Of a DNA stretch of 64,000 nucleotides, positions 47,851 to 59,724 are shown one piece after another. The notes under the pieces are model-generated. The model saw only the letters and a list, made by a program, of their open reading frames with translations, had not been told where the DNA came from and did no database searches. A program made the position numbers and the translations under genes. Every line of letters begins with the position of its first letter. Positions within the stretch are counted from its first letter, which is position 1. The stretch is from Ophthalmolycus amberensis. Taxonomy: Eukaryota > Chordata > Actinopteri > Perciformes > Zoarcidae. Where the stretch lies: contig JAFEUB010001521.1 of assembly GCA_024529925.1 (NCBI GenBank), positions 682,501 through 746,500 of the forward strand, written 5' to 3'.

Positions 47851-48299
47851 GAGATGTTTTTACCACAACATGAACAGATATTAGAGATGAACTATGAGCC
47901 ATTAACACTCGCTCATCGTCTCAGAGCTTCCTTCAGACACAATGTGACTAACCAGCTGTGATCAGCTGAGCCTTCCAGTTAACCAGACTTACTCTACTAC
48001 ATGTCAGAGGGAAATGATGGACTGTTTTACTCCACTACAGTTATTTAACAGCCACTAGCAGCTCTGGCTGGGCAGTTCATCAGTGTGACAGTTTTGTTTC
48101 GCTGCTTTTTGAACGATCCTTGTGGAGCTCTTGCTTTAATCACAGAATATGTTTTGTGTTTTAGGTTCGGTGTCAAAATCTGCTCATCATGCCGACTCAT
48201 TGTAGCAGAAACAGAAGAGGGAAGTCAGCTTCACTGAGGTTACTCAACAGGTAAGGTGAAGGAGAGTTTAGAGAGATATCAAACTACTTCCTGTTTTTT

Positions 48300-49347
48300 C
48301 CCTTGTGTCGTCTTAGGGGTCAGAAATGGCCCGCCACTATGTTTAACAGCATAGGAAACCCCTTTAATGGTCTTTTATCAACTTGAAATTCAATGACTTT
48401 TCCTAGAATGACCCCAACATGAGAAAAAGTCAAGCATTGCCTTTATTCATATTTCCATAACAGCTGTACACCAACACATCTTGTCTTAGGGGTCATTTTT
48501 CACCCGGCAGTTATAAAATCATTTTCATTCTACAGAAACCATGAAAAACACACCACAACAACACACACACACACACACACACAAGAAATTGAGATTCCGT
48601 GTGCTACTGATTGAACTCAAGGAAAACTAAAACTTTCTCGTGAATATGCAGCATCTCCCCTCCACGACCCCACAGCTGGCTGAAGCTCACAGACAAAATA
48701 CAAACAAGATCAGAGAGAATACACATTTCCTGAAAGCATTGTTTACTAATGGGGAATGCAGTCAGGAGGCTGTACGGGTGCTGCAGGTGACAGTAACCCC
48801 AGACAACTAAAGGATGGATGAGATTGACCTGCTCGGGCTGCTATTCTTAGCAGGTGTGTGTACAGGTAGGTGTGTGTACAGGTAGGTGTGTGTACAGGTA
48901 GGTGTGTGTACAGGTAGGTGTGTGTACAGGTAGGTGTGTGTACAGGTAGGTGTGTGTACAGGTCCTGAGGCGAGGTTGCGTCTCGTCTTTGGGATGCAGA
49001 GAGTGGAAGGGTGATTTTCCGTGCAATGATGTCACTGAAAGTCTTTCATAGTTTCTCAAAAACGATACGATTTGATAATCGTGAGTCAAGACCTGGAAGG
49101 CGTGTGACAGACAAACTAGCGGCCATAAGAGAAGTGGAGATTAAACACAGTTTTTCTGCACTGTGAAGAGGAAAAACCTAGATATTCACACAGTGTGTGA
49201 TGAATGACAGGTTGTTTCTTCATGCAAAATAGATTTGGGGTTTAAAATGCAATCAAGCTGTTTTATTTTAGGGGTTTAGTGAAGGCGGGTCGTGTTTCAC
49301 CCTGAGGACAAGTGGTGTATATACAGAAAGCTAAGACAACACGAGGG
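48300..49347. mobile_element. piggyBac-like non-autonomous element in unit 5
   Basis: Ends CCCTTGTGTCGTCTTAG and CTAAGACAACACGAGGG form near-perfect terminal inverted repeats. Units 1 and 2 show the empty site (six T's before CTTAAGG); here the T run is split into six plus four, a 4-bp TTTT duplication. CCCT ends recall piggyBac elements, though the usual target is TTAA. Confidence 0.65.
48850..48966. repeat. 16-bp minisatellite (about 7 copies)
   Basis: Unit AGGTAGGTGTGTGTAC repeated inside the piggyBac-like element. Confidence 0.9.
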
Positions 49348-50454
49348 TTTTCTTAAGGCAACCCACATGTTTAAAAAGAAAGATTTCTACCATTACTTTT
49401 ACTTCAACAATTTTAAGTTGCACATGAGTTTCTCTTTTAATCCAGTGCTCAGCTTTTGAATCTATTTTTACAGCAAGACAACAAATGATTGGAAGTGATT
49501 TGAGTCTGTACATGAGGAAAACCAGGAGGTTGCTTTGAGAGCAGCTCTAACTGGGCAGTTCATCAGTCTGACGATCCTTGTGGAGCTCTTGCTTTAATCA
49601 TAGAAAATGTTTTGTGTTTTAGGTTCGGTGTCAAAATCTGCTCTTCATGCCGACTCATTGTAGCAGAAACAGAAGAGGGAAGTCAGCTTCACTGAGGTTA
49701 CTCAACAGGTAAGGTGAGGTGTGAAGGAGAGAGATATCAAACTACTTCCTGTTTTTTCTTCAGGCAACCCACATGTTTCGAAGTGTTTTACCAGTTTCCT
49801 TTGGTCCCCTTTAGCCTCGTCATCATGACTTGAAGATTAAAGATGGAGTTGTCAGCAGCAGGTCAGGGTGCTGGTCAGAGGCAGCTGCAGGTCAGCAGTG
49901 CAGAACAGGAAGTGGAGGTAACATAAGAAACACAAACAGTGTACTTCTATACTTCTATATTAGTTTTTGGAGATCTGGATGTGGTCCTTTGTGCTTTTAT
50001 TTATTCATGTTGTGAATACTGTAACTCTCTTGATGTGGGAGTCAGTCGGTAGATCATGCAGCAGCTGTAGACTACTCACTGCTACCAGGGAGACCATATA
50101 CTGTATATATTGTACTGAATTCTTCAGTAAAGCAAAACAGAAATGAATGACCGAAATGGAAACTCAAACTAACATAATTATCAGCCTCAACTTTTGTTGC
50201 TGATACCGATATCGATATATGAGAGCATGTAAAAAACCCTGTTTCTGTATTTTGTATTTCATTTTACAAAAGCACATAATGTACTACTCCATGTCTGAAT
50301 TATCTGATTAGCGGTTTGTTTCGTGTGCTTTTAAAATGTATTTAATTCAACTCAAAGCTGAAGTCAGGCCAGTTTATTAGGAACAGCTCGCTGAAGCTAC
50401 TGCGGTCTAATAACCTGCTGCAGTGATGCTCCCTTCATGAAGGTCCTGATGTGT

Positions 50455-50780
50455 TCACAGAGCGCTTCATTCAACTCTACCATCATGCTGGAGGATGAAG
50501 TTTGTGGTTCTGTTGAACTGTATTGTGTTTTACTGACAGCTGATAATAAAGACACTATGAGGACCTTTACTGGCTGTGTTCATGTTAACCCTTTCAGTGC
50601 AGTGTCACCAGTGCACCACTACATTAAGAAGCCAGTATGTACTGTGAGGCTGAGCTATGTCATGAGATAAAGGGCTGTTGGATAACTTGCAGTTTGAATT
50701 TGGGAGTGAGCAACACCTGCAGCATGGCACCACGCCTTTATCTGGAAATGTAAAAGCATGCAGATTCACTCATCCTAATG
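50455..50780. repeat. Flanking direct repeat, right copy
   Basis: Matches parts of 42410-42875; marks the distal edge of the duplicated region. The sequence after it (CATCCTAATGTTGGCACC) also matches 36718 beyond unit 3. Confidence 0.75.
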
Positions 50781-50897
50781 TTGGCACCTTAAACCTTTAA
50801 AGTACTACGTCCTAACACAGACACTCGTCTCACACACATTGTGGTTTCAAATATGAAAAACGTCCCAAAAAGAAGATGGATGTCAGGGATGGGTCGA

Positions 50898-50902
<5 letters not shown>

Positions 50903-50949
<47 letters not shown>
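50903..50949. repeat. (AT)n microsatellite
   Basis: Uninterrupted AT run of about 45 bp. Confidence 0.95.
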
Positions 50950-50955
<6 letters not shown>

Positions 50956-50959
50956 CAGT

Positions 50960-51665
50960 ATATATACTGGACTTGAAGTGGGCCCCCAACATCGACACCA
51001 TCAGGAAGAAGGCCCAGTTGCGCTTTGGGATTTTGACAGTGATTTGCCTTCATAGTTGAACTTCCTGCGCCAGCTCAGGAAGTTCAACCTGCCTCAGGAG
51101 CTGCTGATTCTGTTGTACTCCACCATCATCCAGTCTGTTCTCTGCTCTTCCATCTCTGTGTGGTTTGGATCGGCCACTAAACAGGACAGGAACAGACTAC
51201 AACGGACTGTCAGGTCTGCAGAGAGGATCATTGGTTCCAGCCTGCCCTCCATCCTGGACCTGTTCACCTCCAGAGTCAGGAAAGATCACTGCAGACCCTT
51301 CACACCCTGGACACAAGCTGTTCAAACTCCTCCCCTCTGGAGGGCGCTACAGAGCTCTGTTCGCCAAAACCAACAGACACAGGAACAGCTTCCTTCTGCC
51401 GTCACTCTGATGAACAATTAATCCGACATATTGCATCTGCATTTGCACTATTACCACCTTCTGCACTAATATCCCAAATCCATTGTCATTGTTGTTGTTC
51501 TTTATATATATTTAATTGTTGTCTTTAATGTCCTTGTTTTTTATATTTCTCTTGTTTATTGTATATATTTTATGTGTGTACAATGAGAGTAATGTGTAAC
51601 CGGAGTCAAATTCCATGTGTGCACACGCATACATGGCCAATAAAGCTGATTCTGATTCTGATATA
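50960..51665 (+). mobile_element. L2/Rex1-type non-LTR retrotransposon, 5'-truncated
   Basis: The frame from 51056 reads LRQLRKFNLPQELLILLYST, then CSSISVWFGSA, LQRTVRSAERIIG and SLPSILDLFTSRV, the C-terminal part of a CR1/L2-clade reverse transcriptase. After about 51290 the homology continues in another frame (HKLFKLLPSGGRYRALFAKT), so it is frameshifted. The 3' tail CAATAAAGCTGATTCTGATT is typical of these fish elements. Confidence 0.8.
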
Positions 51666-52398
51666 CTCTACTATGCTGCTGTAATCCTGTAGATTTCCCC
51701 ACTGCGAGACTAATAAAGGATTATCTTATTTTATCTTATTTTATCTTAATAAAAATAATTTATGATTTTGTACTTTACATCAAAGTTTGACTGTTAATAA
51801 TATTTTTTCATCAATAATCTGAATCTGCAAAGTAATTTAAGTATTCAAATAAAATGTCGGGGAGTAGAAGTACCGGGTAATTTTACATGGAGACGCTGAA
51901 GAACACGTGTACCTGATGGGTGCAGTTACAATGCCCCACCAGTAGGTGACGCCGCTGAGCGACTCTCGGCTGTGTGTGAGTCAAAGGAAAGGAAGTGAAG
52001 AAGTGAACTTATAGTTTCCAGCAGGTTTGCTGTGTGTTTGGACGAAGATGCTAGTTAGGAAATGACAGCTAATGTGAGTAGAATGGAGCGGTGTGTTGTT
52101 ATTGATCATCAATACGTGTTCGATAATATATCCGTAATTTAATCAATCGAGTTTTAAGTCATTCGGCTGCCTCTCTCTTCTGGAAACTTGAACGGATTTG
52201 TAGCTCGACACCGTGAACAAGCTAGTTAGCAACATTAGCTGCGTTGATAGCAGCTAATGTTGCTAACTAGCTAGCTGAACTGTGATAAGAAGCTAAGCTA
52301 AGTTAAGTTAAGCTAAATAAGTTAAATAGATTGAATTTAGCTCAGGCTAGTCTAATTCCTGCTAAGCTAACGTATGTATATATATATATATATATATC

Positions 52399-52433
<35 letters not shown>

Positions 52434-53880
52434 AATACTACATATTTAGTTATAGAAGGGTGTATTCTGTTTTATAATATAATATAATGTTATACAGGTG
52501 TCGTGTTAGCAGGTTAGCAATAGACTAATGTCACGTGATCGACACTTAATTTAGTTGTAGATGCAAATCAGAAACTAACGTTACAGTAATATTAAATATA
52601 TAATAATAAATAATATTAAACTATAGAAATAAATAAATATTAAACTTCTCACACGTGTCTGGTTCTAAAGTCATGAGGCTGAATATTAAAGTGAAAATCA
52701 GGTTAGTGAAACACGTTAATAACCGTTAGTTTTGTTAACCATTACATTTTTTTTTTCTCGTTGGTATCAAAGGTCACAGAGGGAGAGAGCCCTTTATTTT
52801 TAGCTCTGCTGAGACTCGGTGGTTTCTTTTAGACTGTCCTTACAGGACGGACAGTTAGCAGCTCAAAGTAATCACGTTTTACTTCACAGCAGTACTAACA
52901 CAAGTACTAATACCACTCTGGGACAATACTCCACTACAAGCAAAAGACCAGCATAAAAGTATGTAATGTTATCGACACAATGTGCTCAAAGTACGAAAGT
53001 ATTCATAGTGCAGTAAAATGTTCCCTGTCAGTGTTTTACTATTATATATGATGTTTCTGGATTAATATCACTACTGTATTAATGTGTATGTTGTATTTTA
53101 ACTTCTTTATATCATCATCTGTTTGTAGCGTCTCTGTCCTGTGAGAGCCTCGTATCTCTAGAAAGAACAAACACTTTTCAGCTTTGTGACGATGCATCGT
53201 CCAGCTCGCCCAAGAGTTTATTAATGTGAAGAAGTCGGAGGATTTTATCAACACATAAAGGAACATTTCATCCTTCCGTTTATCACAAACAGTTAAAATC
53301 AACACATCTGGAGATACGAGGTTTTCACTGGACAGGAAGGAGATGAAAAACTGTAACTAAAGCTGTAATTATTTACCTCTGAGATGTAGTGGAGTAGAAG
53401 TATAAAGTTAAATGAAATGGAAATAGTCCAGTAAAGTACCTTGAATTTGTAATTCAGTCCAGTACTTGAGTAAAGGTACTTGGTTACATTCCACATCTGC
53501 CTACATGTGTCTTTTCTGTTCTTTTTATTAGCACCAGAGCAGGTGGTGGCAGAGTTAATTAGATTAGATTAGAAAACCCCTCAGTATCTAGTCTGACTGT
53601 GCACACAATGCTACTCTGTGGTGTCTCCACAGGTCAGCGCTTTGTGTGGTGTTGACCAGGTTTTCATCCTGTTTGGCGGGTTTGAAAACTCACCAAACAA
53701 TATGTAAAGCAGCACTGGGTCCACTTTATGACATGTGAAAACTTCCTCCTTTCCTCTGTTTCATGTCGTTGTAAACTAACAATCTTATTTGACCGTTCTC
53801 TCTATATTTCATGTACTAAAAGATGTCATCAAAAGTGTATTAACTGATTCATAATTAAAATAATCCTCTCGTCCTGTCAG
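51666..53880. other. Intergenic / 5' region before C6orf120 homologue
   Basis: No coding gene seen. Contains a TTATCTTATT short tandem repeat (about 51720-51748), AT repeats (52376-52425), a 23-bp inverted repeat (52220-52272) and a MITE-derived AGTAC stretch (about 53375-53490). A GTGAGT donor at about 52075 could end a non-coding first exon of the C6orf120 gene, which is inference. Confidence 0.45.
52220..52272. repeat. Perfect 23-bp inverted repeat with 7-nt loop
   Basis: Arm AGCTAGTTAGCAACATTAGC (first 20 of 23) and its exact reverse complement are separated by GTTGATA. Confidence 0.85.
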
Positions 53881-53928
53881 GCTGTCTGGTGTCGTCCAGG
53901 CGCTGACTGACTGACCGATGCCTTCATC

Positions 53929-54486
53929 ATGATGCGGAGCTGCAGCGCTCTGGTCGTCCTCCTCCTGCTGTCCCAAGCCAGAGGCTTCCTGGGCCCCTCC
54001 GAGGACGACGACGACGTCCCCGAAGAGTGGACGCTGCTCCATGTGGTCCAGGGCCACATCGGGGCCGGAAACTACAGCTACCTGCGCCTCAACCACGACG
54101 GCCGAATCATCCTGCACATGCATAGTCTCAAGGGCGACGCGGACCTCTACGTGTCGGACAAAACCCTGCGGCCGAGCTTCGACACCTACAAGCTGCAGTC
54201 GATCACCTGCGGCCACGACGTGGTGGTGGTGCCGGGGGACTTCGCCAGGCCCGTGGGCATCGGCATCTACGGCCACCCGTTTCACAAGGAGAGCGAGTTT
54301 GAAATGCGGGTGTTCTACGATCCGACGGTGTCCCAGGAGCTGTTCGATGAGGGCTACACGTCAGAAGACGGACACAAGAAAAAGAAATCCCCTCAGGCAT
54401 CGGAGGAGGACTTTCAGGAAGAGGAGTCGATCTTTTGGACAATTCTAATCGGACTGTTGAAGATTGTACTCGAGATTTTGTTTTGA
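53929..54486 (+). CDS. c6orf120: C6orf120 homologue (UPF0669 family secreted protein)
   Basis: Single coding exon of 185 residues, preceded by an acceptor (TCCTGTCAG, exon from 53881), so a non-coding 5' exon is expected upstream. Signal peptide MMRSCSALVVLLLLSQARGF is followed by the conserved core VPEEWTLLHVVQGHIGAGNY, with a predicted N-glycosylation site NYS, then LKGDADLYVS, RPVGIGIYGHP and ESEFEMRVFYD, and a hydrophobic C-terminus (FWTILIGLLKIVLEILF). Human C6orf120 has the same layout and is reported as a secreted protein with pro-apoptotic effects on T cells. The start could be either of two adjacent ATGs; the first is used here. A candidate poly(A) signal AATAAA is at about 56499. 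Confidence 0.95.
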   Translation: MMRSCSALVVLLLLSQARGFLGPSEDDDDVPEEWTLLHVVQGHIGAGNYSYLRLNHDGRIILHMHSLKGDADLYVSDKTLRPSFDTYKLQSITCGHDVVVVPGDFARPVGIGIYGHPFHKESEFEMRVFYDPTVSQELFDEGYTSEDGHKKKKSPQASEEDFQEEESIFWTILIGLLKIVLEILF

Positions 54487-57435
54487 AAAATGGTTTCCTG
54501 CGTTGCTGCTGTGACACGAGGAGGAGATTCTTTGCTCAGTCAGCATTGATACGATTGGAGAAGATGATTTTCTTTCATTCTGTAGAGATGAGAAAATGTG
54601 GCACAAAAAACTAATTTTAACAAATTATTTTCTTTTTCTTGTGATCAAACTGCGTAACGGATGAAATCGGTCTTAAAACTTGTGGACGGATTATTTGCTG
54701 AGTTCACCGGTGAAGCCTGACCGTATGTTTGGTGATGAGCAAATGAACAGGAGCCTGTTGGGTGCAGCACATTCTGCTTTTGGTGTCGTCTCGTACAACC
54801 AGACAGATTTAAAGCGGGTTAAGCTGAAACACGGGCTCGTGTTAATTCATGGCCTTGATTTGGGCCTTTTGTGGTTTTTCTTAATAGAACTGCAGTTCAA
54901 CCAAAAGCGCAAGAATTTAAATCTTTAATACAAAACACACCTGCAGTATGTAAGAGTTATTGGTTACTTTTATACACTCCTCTCCATACTGGTCGTGAAG
55001 GAACCTCTACTGACAGAACCCACAGTCCTGGTTAAGTCCCGGTGACGCTCCCAAATGCGGGATAAAAAGCCTGCCGTCATATCTTCCTCCTGATCGCACC
55101 GCCTCTCCGGTTGCTCCGCAAGAACTCCGTGTTTTCCGTGTCTCGATACGATGAATCGTGATAACGACAGACTCTCCTCGAAGGTGTTTCATTCGGTTGA
55201 TCGCGACAGAAGTCGCTGTGTGAAGTATTTAAAAATACTTCTTAATTAGAGTTCAAATTCTGCCTATTTTCTCACCTCCAATCGTTGTTTTTTTTGTTTT
55301 TTAGAAGAAGAAGAAGAAGTGTTGGTGGTGGTGGTTGTCAGATTGTGTATTTAAGAAAAAGAATAGTTGGATGCATCAGAAAGGGAAGTTCAGGCGTATT
55401 TTGACAAACAGACTTCGTTTTGAGGTTTGCATCTTTTCCTGTGTTTTGTAGAAAAAGCTGTTTTATTTTTGGTCCACCGTGTCGATCCTCCTGTACTGGT
55501 CTCCTATCGGGGTCTCGTAGATGTTGTGAGGAGGTGTTTCAGATGACAAACAGGTCTGAAGGATACAAACAGGACTCGTAGACTCTCATGAAAGTAACTT
55601 CATAGAGAGCCAAAGTGAAATTAGAACATCTAAGTTCTGTTTCAGAAGAAAGGAAGTCAAAATCACTAAAAGTCTGGATTGGAACAGAGCCGTTCCAACG
55701 TAGCCCGTCTTTATTTAAACCTTCAGTGAATGAAACGTTGTCTCTTCTTGTGTCATCGAGCGTTTCAGTTTTGCAGAGATCCGATCGTCTTCAGCTCGAC
55801 GTCGACTTAAGTGAAACACTGAGACTAAAGTACTGGAGGTGGAGACCGTGAACTGAATGAATCTCATCACGTTCAGGAGGAACATCTCTCGTCTTTATTT
55901 AGACTTCACATCCAAACCAATCCTCCTGACTTCAGCATCAATCTTCAAATTAAGAGTTAGACTCAAACAGCGGCGACTGACTCTCACCTCTCGGCCTGTG
56001 AATGAATGAAACCGCTTGTCTTAACTTAAATAGAAGAACCACACACTACTTAGCAATACAGTCATTGTCGGCCATCTTTCAAGATAAACATGAGGTTTCC
56101 TACTGGTTTATTTCCCCTGGGAGAGAGAGGTTTCATGTTATTTGACATAAAGGAAGGTTGTAACGGTAAACAGCTGTTAGTAATGTGTCTCTGAGGAAGT
56201 CTGTGAGATGCTGAAAATGTTGTCATGATTCTTATTTTCGACATTAAATGTGATGATGTGGGTTCACTGGGACAGATGGCTCCCAGCCTGTTGACATGCG
56301 TAGCAGCATTTCATTTGATCGCTCACTGTTCTTCTGTTTGGTTGCCTGTTGGACGCGCTCCTGATTTAAACGAACGTCACCTCCTGCTGTGTGGAGTCAG
56401 AGTGAAACTCGCTACCGATGAGCAGAAATGTTCAACAGTGCCTTCCAGTGATCGCTCTCCGTTGTCCTGTTCACAGAGACGACGCAATCAGGTTTCTAAA
56501 TAAAGCAGAAGTGTTTTTCGCAGACTGTTAAAAAACTAAAAAAAACTTTTGTCTCGTTCATTTTTGTTTCTGATTATTTTGGGGAAAAAGACGCTTAAAT
56601 GTGGAGCCGAGTGATTCTGAGAGAAATCTAAATAGTGTTAAATGAGGTTCTACATCCTCATGATGATCTAAACGTACTGTATGACACATGACTTCTTTAT
56701 ATAAATATATATATACATAAAGTGCAGCCATATTGCAAAATAAATATTGATTGAAGACTTCTCTAAAGACAGTTAATTCAGACAGGTATTTTACTTATAG
56801 ACTATTATACTATATAATATATATATTAATGAATCACTAATACACGTCATGACTTTAAGAAAGCTTAGAAGTTAGGTTCTGTTGTTAAACAGATAAGTAG
56901 AAGTATATATCTACCAAAAGTAAAATTGTCATTTAATGAATGAATAATGTGAGTTTTATTTCTCTGGATCATAATTATGTGTGTTCATGTGTTCATCTAT
57001 TTAGTGCTGCAGCTGTTAACTGTGGAGCTGATTTTATTTAGTTTAAACTATAATACATAATTTATGAGTTGATTTATATTTTTAATTAATCTGAATCTGT
57101 AACTGATGTTATTAAGTAAATGTAGTGGAGAAAAAAAAAAGTACAATATTTACCTCTGAGATGAAGTGAAGTAGAAGTAGAAAGTATCATGAATGGAAAT
57201 ACTCATGTAAAGTACTTCAGTCAACATACTTACTTTCCACTGAAATGAATGATTGATCAACTAATAACTTTGTGAGTTAATCCGTTTTCTATATATATAT
57301 ATAATACATTTTTAATATCTCATATTTTACATGTATTATATATATATATATATATTATATGTATTATTAACAGGAAAAACTACTTTGGAAGATTTATGAA
57401 ATAACACTGAATTTGAGACGCAGCGTTTACCTGCA
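54487..57435. other. 3' UTR and intergenic DNA after C6orf120
   Basis: No further gene seen. AATAAA occurs at about 56499 and 56738. AT-rich after 56700, with AT repeats around 57290 and 57340 and MITE-derived fragments at 57160-57240. Confidence 0.5.
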
Positions 57436-57439
57436 ATCA

Positions 57440-57895
57440 GAGGTGAAAGTAACTAAGTACATTTACTGAAGTACAACTTTGAGGTACGGTACTTTACTTG
57501 AGTACTTCCATTTTTATATATATTTTACACTTCTACTCCACAACATCTCAGAGGGAAGTCATGTACTTTTTACTCCACTACTATCGTCAGACAAGTTGTA
57601 CAGATCCAGGAAACTAAAACATGATATATTATTATAGATTATTAAGAAGGAGCTCCACCTGAACCATTAAGTAAACATATTGATGCATCAATGATCATCA
57701 TCCAGTCATGTATTCTGAAATGAGACATTCTGCATAACTAATACTTTTACTTGTAGTACTTTAATAATATTTTGATACTAATACCTTTGTACGTTTACTA
57801 AGATTTACAAAGCAGGACTTTGTAGCAGAGTATTTCTTTACACTGTAGTACTGCTACTTTCACTTTAGTAAAGTAAGATATATAAGACATAAGCA
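57440..57895. mobile_element. MITE-like repeat (AGTACTT family)
   Basis: AGTAACTAAGTACATTTACT at the left and AGCACCACTGAC at the right; diverged member of the family in the deaminase introns. Confidence 0.6.
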
Positions 57896-58094
57896 CCACT
57901 GACTTTATGACTTTTATTAAATTTAAAAACAATAGCACAGAATCCTTAAATATCATCTGCAAAAGTTGAAGCTTTATTTACACTTTTTATCCCAAAGAGT
58001 CACTTTGTTGCAGCATTAAAGCGACTCGTGAACAGTTTGTTGACTGAAAACAAACAGTCTGTGTGAAGCAGTCCACTCTTCTTCTTCTTCTTCT

Positions 58095-58661
58095 TCATGC
58101 GAGTCTGGGGGCCAGCTCGATGCTGTTGATCCTCAGCACCGTCTGCGGCTGGATGATGATCCTCTTGCGCTGGAACCGGTGTCTCTTCCAGAACGTCATG
58201 TGGACTTTGGGCCAGGACTCGGTCTTCTCGATCACGGTGGCCTCGACCCGGACCAGGTCCTTCCCGAGCAGAGGCCTGCCCATCAGGGTGAAGTCCTCCG
58301 CGCCGCACAGCAGCACCTTCTCCATGCGGATCCGCTCTCCGCACTCCGCCTCGATTTGGTTCTCGATCAGGATCAGGTCCTCGTCGGTGACCTTCCACTG
58401 GCGGCCGGCGAAGTGCACCACGGCGAACAGGCGGCCGAAGTCCCGCCGGTCGATCCGCTGGTTCACGGTGCTCACCACCGCGGCGTGTCGGTTCCGCTCC
58501 TCCTCCTCCGGTACCGGGCTCATCTGCTCCGGCCACGGAGGCCTAGACAGGGAGGTCCGGGGCATCAGGTCCCGGGCCTCGGAGCTCTGTGTTCGGACAG
58601 AGTGTCTCGGTAACAACCTGGAGCATGTCCTCCACAACACCGCTCCTCTGGACAGCGACAT
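58095..58661 (-). CDS. mrpl21: MRPL21, mitochondrial large ribosomal subunit protein bL21m, intronless here
   Basis: 188-residue open frame on one exon. The bL21 core is clear: LFAVVHFAGRQWKVTDEDLI, EAECGERIRMEKVLLCGA, FTLMGRPLLGKDLVRVEATV, IEKTESWPKVHMTFWKR and TVLRINSIELAP. The N-terminus, MSLSRGAVLWRTCSRLLPRH, is basic and suits a mitochondrial presequence. The frame extends to an upstream ATG (58727), but that overlaps the NRF1-like sites, so 58661 is preferred. AATAAA lies at about 57976-57971 on the minus strand. Mammalian MRPL21 is multi-exon to my knowledge, so this copy may be a functional retrogene or reflect intron loss. No disabling change is seen. Confidence 0.92.
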   Translation of the reverse strand: MSLSRGAVLWRTCSRLLPRHSVRTQSSEARDLMPRTSLSRPPWPEQMSPVPEEEERNRHAAVVSTVNQRIDRRDFGRLFAVVHFAGRQWKVTDEDLILIENQIEAECGERIRMEKVLLCGAEDFTLMGRPLLGKDLVRVEATVIEKTESWPKVHMTFWKRHRFQRKRIIIQPQTVLRINSIELAPRLA

Positions 58662-58693
58662 CTTTGACAGGAAATGCTGTACTACGTCGCACC

Positions 58694-58731
58694 GCGCATG
58701 CGTGACTTGACACGGTATTTTGCGCATGCGT
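58694..58731 (-). promoter_or_regulatory. Two NRF1-like sites at MRPL21 promoter
   Basis: GCGCATGCGT at 58694-58703 and 58722-58731, 33-70 bp upstream of the ATG. NRF1 sites are usual at nuclear genes for mitochondrial ribosomal proteins. Confidence 0.7.
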
Positions 58732-58794
58732 CACTACTGAATCACCTGACTTTTTCTGCTTTCAAAAACATCCTTATACTTAAGTACTGTACTA

Positions 58795-58922
58795 CATCTC
58801 AGAGGTATATATTGTACTTTTTATTGTACTACATCTCAGAGGTACATATTGTACTTTATATTGTACTACATCTCAGAGGTAAATATTGTATTTTTTACTG
58901 TACTACATCTCAGAGGTAAATT
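58795..58922. repeat. 37-bp minisatellite from AGTAC-type repeat (3-4 copies)
   Basis: Unit containing TACATCTCAGAGGTAAATAT; a related array lies at 59857-60006. Confidence 0.8.
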
Positions 58923-59099
58923 ATTACTGTTTAGTTAGTTAATTTAATATTATTCTATTTCATTGTATATATTGTGCATTCTTTTATTTCATTTTTTATT
59001 TATTTTACTCTTTACTTTGATTGCTTACCTGTATCATAATGCTGCTGTATCGAACGAATGTCCCCTTATGGCATTAATAAAGTATCTGTCTTTCTGTCT

Positions 59100-59540
59100 G
59101 TCTGTCTAGGTTCCTTGTATGCGTATGATTCTGGAAACTGCAATTTCCGACAGCCCGTGAACGCAGCGCAGCTCTTGCCTCCATTTTGTATCCGTCGGCC
59201 CGTTTCCGGGTTTCCGAGAACACGACCGATAATAAAACGGTGTCAACGGCGGAGTAATGGCTCTGCTGGTCGCAGCCGGTCAGGAGTGCGGGTAAAGTTG
59301 TCCGTAGCTACCTGTGAAACAGTTAAAAAGTGACTTCCTTTAACGCTTCGTTGTCTCAAAAGAAGTCTTTACCGACAGAAGTCACACAGGCAGCCAGGAC
59401 TGCGCTGACACACTGACAGCTGGAGAAAGTAAACAGATCAATGCTAATCAGCTAACTGCGGCTAGCTACCATGCTAACTGCGGCTAGCTACGCTGCTAGC
59501 CTGAGCTAATGCTAACGTTAGCCGGCTAACCTGTGAGTGC
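59100..59540 (+). promoter_or_regulatory. Probable upstream promoter region of WIPF2
   Basis: Locally CpG-richer sequence with CCATTTTGT and CCGGGTTTCCG elements and GCTAACGTTAGC-type motifs, in the only clear promoter-like position before WIPF2 coding exon 1. First exon and start site are not defined; inference only. Confidence 0.3.
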
Positions 59541-59724
59541 TGTTTTTTTTTGGTGGCGTTAAGTTGCATAATAATATTTTTGTCAAACTTCACTCGACAA
59601 CGGATTCGCACTCAACGGAACTTTTCCATTCATGTTGTTTTTGGAGGACGAGATTATCAAAGCACCACTTCTTCTTCTGTGAGTACATTATCAGGATGTT
59701 TGAAGCTAACTCCACTTTATGCTA

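Larger units (their letters stand above)
42909..49960. repeat. Segmental duplication unit 5 (ancestral arrangement)
   Basis: Homologous to 11636-18720 of unit 1. It lacks the hAT-like and Rex3 insertions (single GTTATCTA at 42909-42916; uninterrupted site near 47280) and keeps about 515 bp at 47334-47850 that units 1 and 2 lost. Confidence 0.88.

Noticed and set aside
58095..58727. Upstream ATG at 58727 as the start of MRPL21
   Set aside because: The extension lies over the NRF1-like promoter motifs and does not resemble a targeting presequence; ATG 58661 does.
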